From Luidia sarsii (taxonomy: Eukaryota > Echinodermata > Asteroidea > Paxillosida > Luidiidae), in NCBI GenBank assembly GCA_949987565.1, contig OX465102.1, forward strand, positions 29,953,873 to 30,017,872: a stretch of DNA of 64,000 nucleotides. Reading direction: 5' to 3'. Made by a program: the position numbers and the translations under genes. Of the stretch, positions 1-11,386 are shown piece after piece. The notes beneath the pieces are model-generated. The model was not told where the DNA came from, ran no database searches, and worked only from the letters and a program-made list of their open reading frames with translations. How positions within the stretch are numbered: the stretch's first letter is position 1; every line of letters starts with the position of its first letter.

Positions 1-592
1 GGAATCAGCGACATGCAGCGTTTACCAGCGACACACTTGTGGTTATCAGACACATATGGCGGATACCAGTCATAGATAGCGGGTACCAACTGCACCACAT
101 CTCTCTGGCAGCAGCTTTCAAACGGACAGTACGAATAAAGACGCCTGTATCTAATCGGAGGCAATTATTTTCCTCTTTTTGACGGTTCTAATCAAGGGGA
201 TTTGGGGACAAAAAAATGGTTCGTAAGATGTTGACCAGTATCACCATCTTTTCAACAGGTAGGTTATCGTATAGGTTATGTGGAAAGTCCTCTCTATCAA
301 GGAGCAGTGAGGCTTTTCAGGGCCACGCTTCACACTTGCGCTGTGTCACTGAAAACTGTCCACGCTGTGTTTCCACTACGCAAACCTCCAAGTCTTATCT
401 AGGCGATCGGCTAAACCCCTCTGCCTTTCAGAAAGGCCCTGCTAGGGATTCGTAAGATTGGGACCTTCTTTCGGAGAAGAAGGAGGCTGCTTTGCTTCGC
501 CGTGGGTCAGAATCAACGAATGACATCCCCGCCCCCCGAAAAATACGATTCCTGCATTAAGAGTCCCTGGTTTCCGGCTTGCTTCGTTCCCA
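1..592. other. Intergenic, no gene recognised
   Basis: This stretch lies downstream of the GPCR gene. I see no supported coding region. A short segment at about 419-455 resembles a degenerate Penelope-type tail (an AGAAAGGCCCTGCTAGG-like core) of the kind repeated across the window. No AATAAA or ATTAAA was found on the minus strand here, so the end of the receptor mRNA is unclear. Confidence 0.5.
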
Positions 593-1732
593 TCAAATGT
601 CCTCGGGCTTAACGATTGTCCTGTTGTTGCGACTGTTCTCGCTGGCGTACGAGTGGTAGGTGGTGACGGTCCGGCCGTTGGTGCGCATGCGCACCATCCG
701 GTAGCCGCCCTCGCCCTCGCTGTTCTTTGCGCAGCAGCAGAGGCAGCGGGCGATGGCCCGCCTGTGCGTGGTGCTGATGAAGTACAGGATCCAGGGGTTC
801 AGGCAGGAGTTGGTGTAGGCGAAGACCCGGCTGAAGCGGCGAAAGAACTGGTAGACCCGCAGCGGGGTGCCGGTGAAGTAGTAGATGCGGGCGAAGTTGA
901 CCTCGAAGTAGAGCTTGAAGACGCTGGTGGGCAGCCAGAAGACGCCGAAGAAGACGGCCATGACGATCATGGCGATGGCCAGGCGCCGGCGGGCGTCGTA
1001 GTTGGTGCTGCTCCGGCTGTTGGGCGTGCTCTCGCGGGCCCCTTTGGTCAGCTGGCGGGCGATGCGCGCGTAGCAGAAACCCATGGTGAGTAGCGGCAGG
1101 ATGTACATCATGGTCAGGTGGATGCTGGCGTAGGCGATGGAGCTGGGCCCGTTGATCATGCGGCCGCAGTAGCCGGGGAAGTCCGGGTAGAGGTAGCCGG
1201 CCGAGAAGAGGACCGGCGAGCTGACCGTGAAGGTCATGCCCCAGATGAAGACCATGGCGCCGGCCACGCGCCGGCTGGTCCGCATGGAGCGCATCTCCAG
1301 GCCGCGCACGATGGCGCAGTAGCGCTCCACGCTCAACGCCGTCATGGAGTAGACGCACACGCCGGCCGCGAAGCCCGGCAGGAACTGCTCGAACTTGCAC
1401 ATGGCCTCGGTGGCCGGCTGGCGTGCCACGCTCAGCTCGAAGCGTATGATGCCCGGCAGGGTGGCCACGATGTAGAGGAGGTCGCCGAAGGTCAGGTTGA
1501 CCATCAGGATGTTGGGCATGGTGCGCAGGTTCGGGAAGCGTAGCACCAGCAGCATCAGGCTGCCGTTGCCCACGATGCCGATCAGGCAGAAGACAATGAA
1601 GATGACCACGAAGAGGACCTTGTTCTCCACATTGCCCTCCACCGTGTCTTCGTCGGTGCCGTTGGTGTCTCCGTAGCCGTCCAGGAGGGTCCCGTTGGTG
1701 CCCAGCATTGCGGCGGAGTCGTTGGCGTACAT
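593..1732 (-). CDS. Class A peptide GPCR, bombesin/endothelin/CCHamide-receptor-like
   Basis: This 379-residue seven-transmembrane receptor probably couples a neuropeptide to a G protein at the plasma membrane. The N-terminus has three N-glycosylation sequons (N4, N13, N24). TM1 carries G55-N56. TM2 contains the run NLTFGDLLYIVATLPG, close to the bombesin/endothelin/CCHamide receptor group. C112 and C189 can form the TM3-ECL2 disulfide. The DRY motif is ERY (136-138), TM6 has FWLP (265-268) in place of CWxP, and TM7 has NPWILY (312-317) for NPxxY. Cysteines 330 and 332-334 after helix 8 are likely palmitoylation sites. The length is typical of the family. The coding region is one exon and much richer in GC than its surroundings. 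The ATG at 1732 follows CCTCCCACC, a good initiation context. The ligand cannot be read from sequence. Confidence 0.93.
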   Translation of the reverse strand: MYANDSAAMLGTNGTLLDGYGDTNGTDEDTVEGNVENKVLFVVIFIVFCLIGIVGNGSLMLLVLRFPNLRTMPNILMVNLTFGDLLYIVATLPGIIRFELSVARQPATEAMCKFEQFLPGFAAGVCVYSMTALSVERYCAIVRGLEMRSMRTSRRVAGAMVFIWGMTFTVSSPVLFSAGYLYPDFPGYCGRMINGPSSIAYASIHLTMMYILPLLTMGFCYARIARQLTKGARESTPNSRSSTNYDARRRLAIAMIVMAVFFGVFWLPTSVFKLYFEVNFARIYYFTGTPLRVYQFFRRFSRVFAYTNSCLNPWILYFISTTHRRAIARCLCCCAKNSEGEGGYRMVRMRTNGRTVTTYHSYASENSRNNRTIVKPEDI

Positions 1733-1813
1733 GGTGGGAGGCTCGATCCGTGCGGACCGCCCTCAGATCTCCCCGCGGTCCGGTCTGCTCGACTCCCTCA
1801 GCGGGTTCCACCT
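1733..1813 (-). promoter_or_regulatory. GPCR 5' UTR segment with likely splice acceptor
   Basis: Reading the minus strand, a pyrimidine-rich tract ending TGTGTTCACAG sits immediately upstream of 1811. It is a good 3' splice site with its AG at 1813-1812. It would place the receptor coding exon at 593-1811 with 79 nt of 5' UTR and an upstream non-coding exon that I could not identify. An alternative is that transcription starts between here and the ATG. Confidence 0.5.
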
Positions 1814-1911
1814 GTGAACACAGAACCGCAAAATCATACATTCTCAATAAAGCGCTGAATGGTATATCCAAATAGGTATATTCTAAAAAAAATGAGTTTC
1901 AATTCAAGCAG

Positions 1912-2545
1912 AACTTCCCTTGAGAAAGGTCCCGGTAGGGTCGAAACGTCAGGCCCTCTAAAATAATTTATGAGCTTTACAGTTTCGGTCACTTTAATAA
2001 TTTAGCAGATTGAAACATATTTCCACAGTACCCCCTTTAAGCAATACAATGATACAAGTAGTGCAAACATTACGAGGCTTGATCAAGCTGTCCGCTGTTT
2101 AAACGTCACTACTTTCAAGCAGACATCGTGGGCCAACGGACCACCTATCTTCACGCCATTCTCCACGATGAACAATCTTGTTTCGTGTAAAAACCGTTGA
2201 AACTGCTTGCCGACTGAACCGTCAAATCTGAAAAAGGTCAGCGAACCTGACCTTGTCCAGAACAGCTTTTTCCAAAGGCAGAATCAGTTTTCAAGCAACA
2301 CATTACGACAATGGAGTAATAGACATCAATGCTGCTAACAGTACTCCTTACTAACTTCTAAAAAAATTAGTAGGCCTGAGTTTTCGATCCTAGCAGGCCC
2401 TTTCTCAAAGGCAGCTGCCTTCGAGAAAGGTCAAGCAAGGATCGAAACGTCAGGCCCACTCCATTTTGAGATTTACATTTTGATAATTTTAGTCAGTAAG
2501 CAGTTTGCGACATTTTTGTATATCACTCCTGACTAAACTTCGTTA
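1912..2545. repeat. Penelope-type tail repeats, one direct and one inverted pair
   Basis: A plus-strand unit at about 1916-1960 reads GAGAAAGGTCCCGGTAGGG then TCGAAACGTCAGGCCC. A second unit at about 2372-2415 is inverted and abuts a plus-strand unit at 2416-2540, forming a degenerate palindrome. The last unit continues into the A+T-rich tail (TTTTAGTCAGTAAGCAGTTTGC-like) shared with copies at 20.2 kb. These match the 3' ends of the GIY-YIG-encoding PLE fragments elsewhere in the window. Confidence 0.6.
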
Positions 2546-3830
2546 AAAATGCTGATCTTAGGAATAGTATAGGCCTTCAGTTCTTGACGTTTCAATCTTG
2601 GAGTTGGAAGGAGCTTCCACCACGTCACAATCAATTTCTGGTTTTCAGAAAAATTCTGGCAAGATCGAAAAGCCAGGAACAGTACATTTAAACAATTCAC
2701 GAGCAAAGACTGGGCGGCATTTTTTGGTTTTGTTTCACGGCTTGGCTAGTGTTAACACACTCTCTCATTGTTGCTTGTTCTCTCTCCCCCCCCAAAAAAA
2801 AGGGAGCGTACCATCTCCAGAGGCCCAACATCTGGAGCGAGGAAAACAACCAGCCAGTGCAACACTTGCACCTTTCGCGGTGGGGAATCTAACGTTACAG
2901 GGCAGGGAGTGTCTGTAGAGCACTTGAAGGGGTTCACCCGACGCACAGGCTCCCAGGGTACCACTGAAGGCTCCCATGTTACTTTAGACGCCAGGAAGAC
3001 CCCAGGGGAATTTTTGTCGGGGGGGGGGGAGAGATATGAAGACCTCGTCATAACACCCCTTTAAAAAGAAATCCAATCCTCCCATTTTTTGTTTTCCAGC
3101 GCAAAGCACGGCATGAGTGTGCTGAGATCGGCAGTGGACAATCCTTGTGAATCGTTGTCACGTACGGACATGTACGTACACGTACGGGCAATGAGCCTGC
3201 GAATATTGAGGCGCGGGGGTTGCTGAGTTATACAGGGTCCGCTTGCAAAACAAGTGTCGGCGACCGGGGTATTATGATGCGACACACGACACTAATGCGC
3301 CCACTTCGGGGAGCACTGGTTAGCCAAACTGAGACGATGTTTTCTGAGACCACAGCGACGGTCCCCCGGCTGCTGAAGTGGCGTAACATAGACGGAGCTG
3401 GGCCATTTCATGTAAAAAAAAAAAAAAAAAAAAAAACACCAAGAATCAGGAAACGGCAGTCCGCCTAGGGCCCATAAATCAATGGGCCGATCCATTTGTA
3501 CACGGCACTATGCCTGCATCCCCGAATCAATTGGGACGACACTGCGGGGAAGATATTGAACGAGATCGGACGGGCCAATGTCGGAGATCGTCCACTGGCC
3601 GGGGACCATTGAATGGGAAAGAAGGGCATTAAACTGTCTCGTCTTAAAGGCCGTTTGAGTAGGAGACGGGGTCGAAGGTGCACAGTGCGAGGTATTCGTT
3701 GCTATCGTCGCCAGATCGCGAGGAGTCGGACGCTGGCCCCAGTGTTTCAAGCAGGGCAGGACCTTATTTTGGTTGTTTCTCGCGGGCATTGTTTCTCTCT
3801 TGTTTTGGATAAGGTTCTCCAAACTGTCTG
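2546..3830. other. Intergenic, no gene recognised
   Basis: Open frames here are short and unlike known proteins. A poly(A) run occupies about 3414-3436. No splice-linked coding exons were found. Confidence 0.4.
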
Positions 3831-4460
3831 TATGCCGAAGCCGAAGCCAAAGCCAAAGCCAAAGCCAAAGCCAAAGCCAAAGCCAAAGCCAAAGCCAAAG
3901 CCAAAGCCAAAGCCAAAGCCAAAGCCAAAGCCAAAGCCAAAGCCAAAGCCAAAGCCAAAGCCAAAGCCAAAGCCAAAGCTAAAGCCAAAGCCAAAGCCAA
4001 AGCCAAAGCCAAAGCCAAAGCCAACTTCAAGGCCAAGACCAAGGTAAAAACCACAGCCAAATGCCGAAGTCAAAGCTTAAACCAAAGCCAAGGCGAAAGG
4101 CACGTCCAATGCCAATATGAAAGCCTCAGTCAAAGCCAACCTCAAGGCCAAGACCAAGGCAAAAACCCCAGCCAAATGCCGAAGCCAAAGCTTAAACCAA
4201 AGCCAAGGCGAAAGGCACATCCAATGCCAATATGAAAGCCTCAGCCAAAGCCAATATCAAAGCCACAGCCAATGCCAATATCAAAGCCAAAGCCAAAGCC
4301 AACTTCAAGGCAAAAACCACAGTCAAATGCCGAAGCCAAAGCTTAAACCAAAGCCAAGGCGAAAGGCACATCCAAAGCCAACGTCAAAGCCACAGCCAAA
4401 GCCGATATAAAAGCCACGGCCAAGGCCAACATGAAAGCCACAGCCAGAGCTAATGTCATC
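3831..4460 (+). repeat. CCAAAG hexanucleotide array grading into diverged higher-order repeat
   Basis: About 3835-4026 is a nearly perfect (CCAAAG)n array. From 4027 to 4460 it continues as a diverged form in which blocks of roughly 100-120 bp (AAATGCCGAAG..CTTAAACCAAAGCC) repeat about three times. The period is a multiple of three and lacks stops, so long Lys-Pro, Gln-Ser and Ala-Leu frames appear on both strands. I do not treat them as genes. Confidence 0.9.
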
Positions 4461-5280
4461 GTGCCGAAGTAAAAGGCCCATATTGCATATGCTATGTATT
4501 AATTGCCACAAACTCAATCCCCAAATGTCCCAAACGTCATCACAAAAGAACGATAACTTGCAGTTTCGATCCAAGTAAAACCTTTCATGAAGGTTCTTTT
4601 GCCCTTGAGTAGGATTCGGCAAGAATAGGTCTGGAACGCTACTGTTCATAATTCGTATAAGTACAGGTCCATTTATACAACCACTAGTTCGGCACAATTT
4701 TGTTCTACAGTCCGACTTCAACAGTTTTCATATTCGGGTGGGGATGTTGTTTTTTTTCTCTAGGGGAGTGCAGAAAAAAAAACCAGGCTTGAAGGCTGTT
4801 AAACAAAATGTACGACTCATTATTATTCCATTGGACTTCCGTAGTCCCTAACAGCTTCCTTGTTTGATAAAACTGGCAGCGTCCACGCCAGACTCTCAGG
4901 GGAGAGGGTCGGGAAGACCGCCTGACAGGTAGACAGAGCAACCGACTTGCCCGGGACTTAGCACACCGATCCCCGCCAGACAGGGCGCCCGGGTGAGACA
5001 CGCGACTCCTTGCTAAGGTCTGCGGCAGATGGGAAAGTGAATGAGGGCTGGCCGGAAAGCTGCGATCAATATCCTAGCAAAAAGGTGCGGGAGTAAATTC
5101 GTGCGGTTTTTTCTTCTTCTATTTTTTTGGTCGACCTATTGCACGGTCCTCACCCTCTTCCGAGTATGAGCTGGCCGGCTTCTCCCAAGTAGCTGCCCCA
5201 GTCTGGAGTGGTCTATTCCCTTCCTGCCTATAGATGGCCTTCCATACGGAAGAGCATTGCTGATGGATGTCGCTGGCACT
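4461..5280. other. Intergenic, no gene recognised
   Basis: No coding region, RNA gene or clear mobile element was identified. Confidence 0.4.
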
Positions 5281-5632
5281 CACTGATCCTCCCCTCTCTC
5301 CCCATCTCTCTTTCTCTCTCTCTCAACTTTTCCCACACTCCCCTATAAACATTCTCTTCCTCTCTCTGTCTCTCTCCCTAGTTCTCTGTTTTCCAATCTC
5401 TTTCTCTTTCAATCTCTCTCTCACCCTCTTCCCACACTCCCCTATAAACATCTCTATTCCTCTCTTTCTGTCTCTCTCCCTAGTTCTCTGTTTTTCAATC
5501 TCTTTCCCTTTCAATCTCTCTCACCCTCTTCCCACACTCCCCTATAAACATCTCTATTCCTCTCTCTCTGTCTCTCTCCCTAGTTCTCTGTTTTTCAATC
5601 TCTTTCCCTTTCAATCTCTCTCTTTCTCGGTA
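5281..5632 (+). repeat. CT-rich array with ~110-bp tandem unit
   Basis: Three diverged copies share the landmarks TCCCACACTCCCCTATAAAC, TCTCCCTAGTTCTCTG and TCAATCTCTTTC. The array is embedded in (CT)n. Open frames across it are low-complexity Ser/Leu or Arg/Glu and are rejected as genes. Confidence 0.85.
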
Positions 5633-6330
5633 CTGAAGTGTTCTTTCTACAGCCAATCTGCTCTTGGACAGCCCGGGAAATGGGGGGGGGGAGTGAGGAG
5701 GGGGGGGGCGCAGGTTATATGGTGTCTTCTCGTCTCATCCTCACCCCGCCACTTCTCTCTGTATTTTTCCCCGCTCCTAATTCGGTATGCTCACATCAGG
5801 CTGAACGTTCGAAGCGTCCGATCCTCGGCCGGCAAATGATCTGTAGCGACCGATCATGCGTTCACAATAACCTCGTTCGATGCTCTTTGGTTTAGCTCGT
5901 GCGTCTGAGCGTGTGTTGGTTACTGGGGGGGGGGGGGGAGACGGGGTAGCTAAAGGCGAGCCAACGAGAATGATGGACTGCCGGGCGCTCTTCAGGAATT
6001 AGTCAGTCGGTCTGATGACGCCCGCAGCCAATTTGTTGCCAGTGGACGGTAGGGGGCTTCCCTTTCCTGCAACAGTAAACCGAGCACTAATGCGTTTACA
6101 ATGCACGCCCGACCGTATATACACGTTGGTGCATAACACAGGCCTTGGTGGGACGTTCAATTCGAAAAAAAGGGGCTAAACGAGAGGCAGAATTCGGATT
6201 TCGGATTTCGGATTGACCCACTTCTTAAATTCACTAAGTATGGGATGTCAAAGGATCTGAGGTTTCCATCCCAGTAGGGCCTTTCCCACAGGGGCCGGAA
6301 TAAGCAAGTCGGGGAAAAAACGCTCTGCCT
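5633..6330. other. Intergenic with G homopolymers
   Basis: Poly(G) runs occur at about 5681-5707 and 5926-5938. No gene was recognised. Confidence 0.4.
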
Positions 6331-7190
6331 CCCAGCGCCTTGCTCTGCCTCCCAGCGCCTTGCTCTGCCTCCCAGCGCCTTGCTCTTCCTCCCAGCGCCT
6401 TGCTCTTCCTCCCAGCGCCTTGCTCTTCCTCCCAGCGCCTTGCTCTTCCTCCCAGCGCCTTGCTCTGCCTCCCAGCGCCTTGCTCTGCCTCCCAGCGCCT
6501 TGCTCTTCCTCCCAGCGCCTTGCTCTTCCTCCCAGCGCCTTGCTCTACCACCCAGCGCCTTGCTCTTCCTCCCAGCGCCTTGCTCTTCCTCCCAGCGCCT
6601 TGCTCTTCCTCCCAGCGCCTTGCTCTGCCTCCCAGCGCCTTGCTCTGCCTCCCAGCGCCTTGCTCTTCCTCCCAGCGCCTTGCTCTTCCTCCCAGCGCCT
6701 TGCTCTGCCTCCCAGCGCCTTGCTCTGCCTCCCAGCGCCTTGCTCTTCCTCCCAGCGCCTTGCTCTTCCTCCCAGCGCCTTGCTCTACCACCCAGCGCCT
6801 TGCTCTTCCTCCCAGCGCCTTGCTCTTCCTCCCAGCGCCTTGCTCTTCCTCCCAGCGCCTTGCTCTTCCTCCCAGCGCCTTGCTCTACCACCCAGCGCCT
6901 TGCTCTTCCTCCCAGCGCCTTGCTCTTCCTCCCAGCGCCTGCTCTTTCTCCCAGCGCCTTGCTCTGATTCCAAGCGCCTTGCTCTGACTCCCAGCGCCTT
7001 GCTGTGCCTCTCAGCGCCTTGCTCTTCCTCCCAGCGCCTTGCTCTGCCCCCCAGCGCCTTGCTCTTCCTCCCAGCGCCTTGCTCTGACTCCCAGCGCCTT
7101 GCTTTGACTCCCAGCGCCTTACTCTGACTCCCAGCACCTTGCTCTGCCTCGGAGAACCGTGCTCGGCCTCCTGAGCGCCTTGCTCTGCCA
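6331..7190 (+). repeat. 20-bp minisatellite, about 43 copies
   Basis: The unit is CCCAGCGCCTTGCTCTTCCT with recurrent variants TCTGCCT and TCTACCA. Copies are near-perfect until about 6940. After a one-base slip the last units are more diverged. Three 20-bp units make 60 bp and no unit contains a stop, so long Arg/Trp/Glu/Gly frames on the minus strand and Leu/Pro/Ser frames on the plus strand are structural by-products. Confidence 0.95.
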
Positions 7191-9028
7191 GTATACCAGA
7201 ACATTCCGTATTCACAGAACCGACTTCAACATTTACGGTTAAAGGCAGACCTTCTCCATTCGACGCCCTGATACTCCTCATCGTAATTCTCAACGTGTGT
7301 TACAGCCTCTGATGCCCATGACATGACCTTTAACAAAGGCAGAATGCCACATCGCATGATTTCAAATCTCCCTTTCTCCCTTCAAGCAAAGTCCCAGTAG
7401 GCTCGAAACGTCAGTCCCTCTAGTTTTATGGCATCCATTTAATCCCCCATTCCCCCTAGTTTCCCCCATACAGTCATTTATTTCGCAAACGATAGATGAC
7501 TGTATTTGTCAGCACGCAATCTGGAAAATCACTGAACGTATACATCGTTAATTTTATGTCTAGCACGGTAAGCCCCCTCCCTCAGAATTCTTACGGACGT
7601 CACAAATCATACCGTATTATTATTATCTTACTATATTAATCAGCGAAACGTTCCTGTGGAGTGCATGTTTCGGACCGCCATGGTGGCTTTCATATTTTCA
7701 CCAAGCATCCCCACTCTCACTCGTCCCTACGAAACAGCGGCGTATGCTCCGCCGTTGCTATGGGGAGAGCGCGGCATAGGCTCCCGTGTCGCAGTCCCGT
7801 TGCTATGGCAGCGAAACAAAATCAGGGCGGAGATGAAATCTTTAACTCGCAGACGAACGGGGGTATGTCAAAATCTAAAGCCTTCGCTTAAAAGAAAAGG
7901 GGAAGAGTTCTGTTTCTTTTGAATTCCGACAATTGACAGGGAAGGTGGATGTTAACCACCATAATCCCCTTCTACTTGTTTCAGTCCGCAGATATGGCAT
8001 CATCTTTTAAAAAAAGGCTGTTCCCAGTCTGTTGTGACGACGAGATGTTGCTACAGAAACTAGCCGGGCTTGTCGGCGGACTTCGCTTTGTGTGTTCCCG
8101 GTAAACAGGAATCCGGTGGAGTCAACTGAGTTTGGAAGCGGAAAGGGGGGGGCGTGGGGGAGAGCGGGGAGGATGAAGGGGGACAGACATTTTGCGAGAC
8201 GGCAGGTGGGCAGGAAGTAATGCCGGACTGAAAAACGGACAGAGAGAAAAAAAAGGAGGCTGATGAAAGAGCCTCGTCTCTTTGTTGTTTGGTCCAGCTT
8301 GCCTCCTTTGCCAACTAATTGCAAAGGGAGCGGAGACAGTTACACGTAATTCGAGCGACGAGCCGACATTGCACCGATCTCCTTTCTTGCGAGGGTATAA
8401 AATAATAATAAGGTCGTGAGTCGTTTCACGAGAGGACGAATTTGTCCTTTTTCGATCAACACCCCACCGCCTCCGATGAAATTAACAGGTCGCGGGCAAA
8501 AATGTTAAGACGACGCATCTCGGCGCCACCGCAAAAAAAGGGCAGCAGAACCCCAAACTGAGTCGAACCCAAGGTGAGACAATCAATCAATAGTAATAAT
8601 AATAAGAATAAAATACAAACAGCGGGAAGAGCAAGCCGATTGTTAAATTACGGGCAGTGACGGGAGATTGGGTTGTGCCTGATTATTTTTCCTGTCTACT
8701 CACAGATCCCTTCGCATTGTTCTTGGAGTGTTATTGCAAGTAGGTCGAGGTCAGATTTCTCCCCGGGCTGAGATTAAAGTAAAGAGCAGACTGCGCATAT
8801 ATAATGATGCGAAGTGCATTGTGCATTCCACCGTATACAGCGGGCACGCTTTGCATTTCCACACGGAAAGCTTTGTAAAAAAAAAAAAATCCATTAGCAG
8901 TCATTTAGCTCCATGGAAATTGCAATCATTCATTCAATTGGTGATCCGTCACTTCGTTTGATCATTACGTTTCCTATCACTATGGAAACCATATTATTAT
9001 TAACAAAGAAGGATGCTGCTTTTGGTTA
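7191..9028. other. Intergenic with one Penelope-type tail remnant
   Basis: A degenerate Penelope-type tail lies at about 7325-7430, with ACAAAGGCAGAATG on one side and AGGCTCGAAACGTCAG on the other. The rest has no recognisable gene or RNA. Short poly(A), ATAATA and G-rich stretches are present. Confidence 0.45.
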
Positions 9029-9284
9029 TATGTGACCCGGCACAGCATAATGAGGAATAACCCCACTTTTGAGATTTTGAGGTTTTCTAATGATGTGAAA
9101 GAGTATACCATTAGCTTTAAAATGATATCAAAATATAATATCCTCTAATGCTTAAAATTTCCGAAAATACAAAAAAAGGAAATTGATTTGTTATCGAATT
9201 GTGAAAATACTTTAACTTCAGGCGTTGTTTACTCAAAAAGTGTTTTGGTGGGATATTCCTCATGTCGTTGTGCCGGGTCACATA
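9029..9284. mobile_element. Palindromic MITE, TATGTGACCCGG family, internally deleted copy
   Basis: Terminal inverted repeats TATGTGACCCGGCACA..TGTGCCGGGTCACATA bound 256 bp. The left arm continues TAATGAGGAATAACCCC and the right arm mirrors it imperfectly (GGATATTCCTCATG). The same family occurs at 36341-36817 and 61519-61983 at about 470 bp, so this copy has lost internal sequence. It has no coding capacity and is probably a non-autonomous cut-and-paste DNA transposon. Confidence 0.85.
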
Positions 9285-9763
9285 TGCTAAAATTAAGTCA
9301 GAGTAGTATAACAGGAGTATTATAAAACGCAGAGAGAGACGAAGTCGAAATACTGAATACTGAAATAATGAATGAAATGGATCATGACAACACACGTCAA
9401 ATTCCAAAACAACTTGCACAAGGGTCCCCGCATCATATCTGAGGCATCGCAGAAGAGGGGTTGGAAACACACGTCAAGGGTCCTGCAATACAGATCTACG
9501 GTAGAAGTCTGCTGTACAAGGGAATTCAAGGAGGCATGGTTGGGCCGATGATCCACACCCGGTCGACGGTCATGATACGGGGCTCACGACGACCACACCA
9601 TGGCGGTCCATACACAAACGTCGAACATTATCCGCTCCTAATCCCGCCACACTTCCCCCCCCCCTAAACAAGAGTGGGTTGTCTCGGTACCGGTACTGAG
9701 GCTTTTGGTCGTCGCTTTTGGACACCCTCCACTTCGAAAAGACGAACTTTGATTATTGCAAAT
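9285..9763. other. Intergenic, no gene recognised
   Basis: No supported coding region is present. A C homopolymer lies at about 9655-9664. Confidence 0.4.
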
Positions 9764-10045
9764 AAATAAGACTTAAGGCTTTGCGTGGTGGGTTAATCAA
9801 TACAGGGAGGTTAGTGGTGACACCATGTTTAAAGTCTCTTAAAGGAAGAGGTGTTGTTCTGAAAAGAACCTGAGTGGTAACTCGACGTTTCGACCAGTAT
9901 GCTCTGGCCGCCATCGGGAGAAACGTCCTGATGACGGCCAGAGCATACTGGTCGAAACGTCGAGTTACCACTCAGGTTCTTTTCCGAACCACACCTCTTC
10001 CTTTTTACACGGTGTCACCGCAAACCTTCCTATATTTTAATTATT
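9764..10045. repeat. Head-to-head Penelope-type pLTR pair with hammerhead-like cores
   Basis: A left arm (about 9764-9915) and a right arm (about 9922-10040) are inverted copies. They share GGCTTTGC..GGTG, GACACCATG, AAGAGGTG, GTTCTGAAAAGAACC and CTCGACGTTTCGACCAG, so the region is a long imperfect palindrome. The right arm contains CTGATGA at 9928-9934, a 6-bp hairpin GGCCAG/CTGGTC, then GAAACGTC, the order expected for a hammerhead ribozyme with a minimal stem III. Confidence 0.75.
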
Positions 10046-10139
10046 GCGCTATCTTCATCGTGCAACTTCACACAGTTCATTGAGTAACACACAAACAGGT
10101 TGAAAACTGCTTACGGTACTTAGAAGATTATCAAAATGC

Positions 10140-10265
10140 AACTCTGAAAGGCGTTTTGATTTGAGCAGGGGCTTTCTCAAGATCAGGTATAAGAAAGGTC
10201 CCAAATTTGAGAAAATAATGTCCTGCTAGGATCTATTTTTTTTTAGGATCTCTATTTTTTTGGAA
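10140..10265 (+). repeat. Degenerate Penelope-type tail
   Basis: The pieces GGGCTTTCTCAAGATCAGG, AAGAAAGGTCCC and TGTCCTGCTAGGATCT correspond to scrambled parts of the Penelope-type tail seen elsewhere. The copy is heavily decayed. Confidence 0.4.
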
Positions 10266-10466
10266 ATTCCCAAAACAGTTTCCTTTGAGCATGTTCCTAA
10301 TTGACAATTAAGTTCCGAAGTGGGTATATATAGTTGGCAACATTTGTGTACCAGATGACAATGGACGTATTCCTAGTCACATCTATGCATAGGTTGTGTA
10401 GAGTGATATAGCACGGACGAATCTAGGGCTGAATGTCACAAAGCCGTACGACGCACCGTAACTCAA

Positions 10467-10495
10467 CTCACGATGGATAACCCATCGTGAGTTGT
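10467..10495. other. Perfect inverted repeat (hairpin)
   Basis: ACTCACGATGG and CCATCGTGAGT face each other across a 5-7 nt spacer. No oligo-T follows, so it is not obviously a terminator. A weaker ATCG-rich repeat lies just downstream, near 10515-10555. Confidence 0.5.
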
Positions 10496-10879
10496 GATAA
10501 TTTCTGTGCATCGCTCATCGTCTTGCGATTGATCATCAAACGATGGGTTTGGTGAAATCGACCACAGGATAATTAATAGGGATCAGATTAAGGTATATGC
10601 TTGAACACCCGAGGATCGAAGCACCCTTCCCAACAAACGCTGCCGACAGACCTGACCGTCACCCGTAAAACGAAAATGGACAAGACAAAAATAATGGACA
10701 AAAGGGAAACGATTTCATTCCGACGACCATCAATGCAGTGCATGCTACATTTTACTCGGTGGGAATCGAATAAAAAAAATCACGCACTGGACAGGACAGC
10801 ATATTTAGGGCGGGGAGTTATTCACACGCACGGTGGAATTTTTTTGGGGAGAGACAAGAAGAATGGTGGATATATGGAG

Positions 10880-11186
10880 GGATGATAAAGAGAGAATATA
10901 GAGGAAGAGAAGAGAGAAATAAAGAGCAACGTATAAGGGGTAGATAGATAGATAGAGAGGGACATGAAGATCGAGAAAAACAGGCAGGGAGAGGGGGAGC
11001 TGAAGAGAGAGATAGATAGAGGGGAGAGAGAGAGGGGGGGGGGAGATAGAAAGAGAGAGACAGAAAGACAGAGAAAGAGATAGAGAGAGACAGAGAGAGA
11101 TAGAGAGATAGATAGATAGAGAGGGACATGAAGAGGAAAACAGGCAGGGAGACGGGGAGCCGAAGAGAGAGAGATAGATAGAGAGA
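10880..11186. repeat. GA-rich microsatellite next to the gap
   Basis: Mixed (GA)n and (GATA)n runs contain a repeated block (GAGGGACATGAAGA then AACAGGCAGGGAGA) at about 10960 and 11125. The array runs into the assembly gap and is probably its cause. Confidence 0.85.
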
Positions 11187-11386
11187 NNNNNNNNNNNNNN
11201 NNNNNNNNNNNNNNNNNNNNNNNNNNNNNNNNNNNNNNNNNNNNNNNNNNNNNNNNNNNNNNNNNNNNNNNNNNNNNNNNNNNNNNNNNNNNNNNNNNNN
11301 NNNNNNNNNNNNNNNNNNNNNNNNNNNNNNNNNNNNNNNNNNNNNNNNNNNNNNNNNNNNNNNNNNNNNNNNNNNNNNNNNNNNNN
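11187..11386. other. Assembly gap (200 N)
   Basis: Exactly 200 N are present, a conventional filler for a gap of unknown length. The real distance between the GA array and the 3' flank of the Tudor-DDE-BRCT gene is therefore unknown. Confidence 0.99.

Noticed and set aside
609..1871. 420-codon frame overlapping the GPCR on the same strand
   Set aside because: It is a +1 frame shadow of the GC-rich receptor, His/Arg/Pro-rich with no domain. The other frame gives a clear seven-transmembrane protein.
6157..7293. 378-codon minus-strand frame of Arg-Trp-Glu-Gly repeats
   Set aside because: By-product of the 20-bp minisatellite. Parallel frames are equally open and there are no gene signals.
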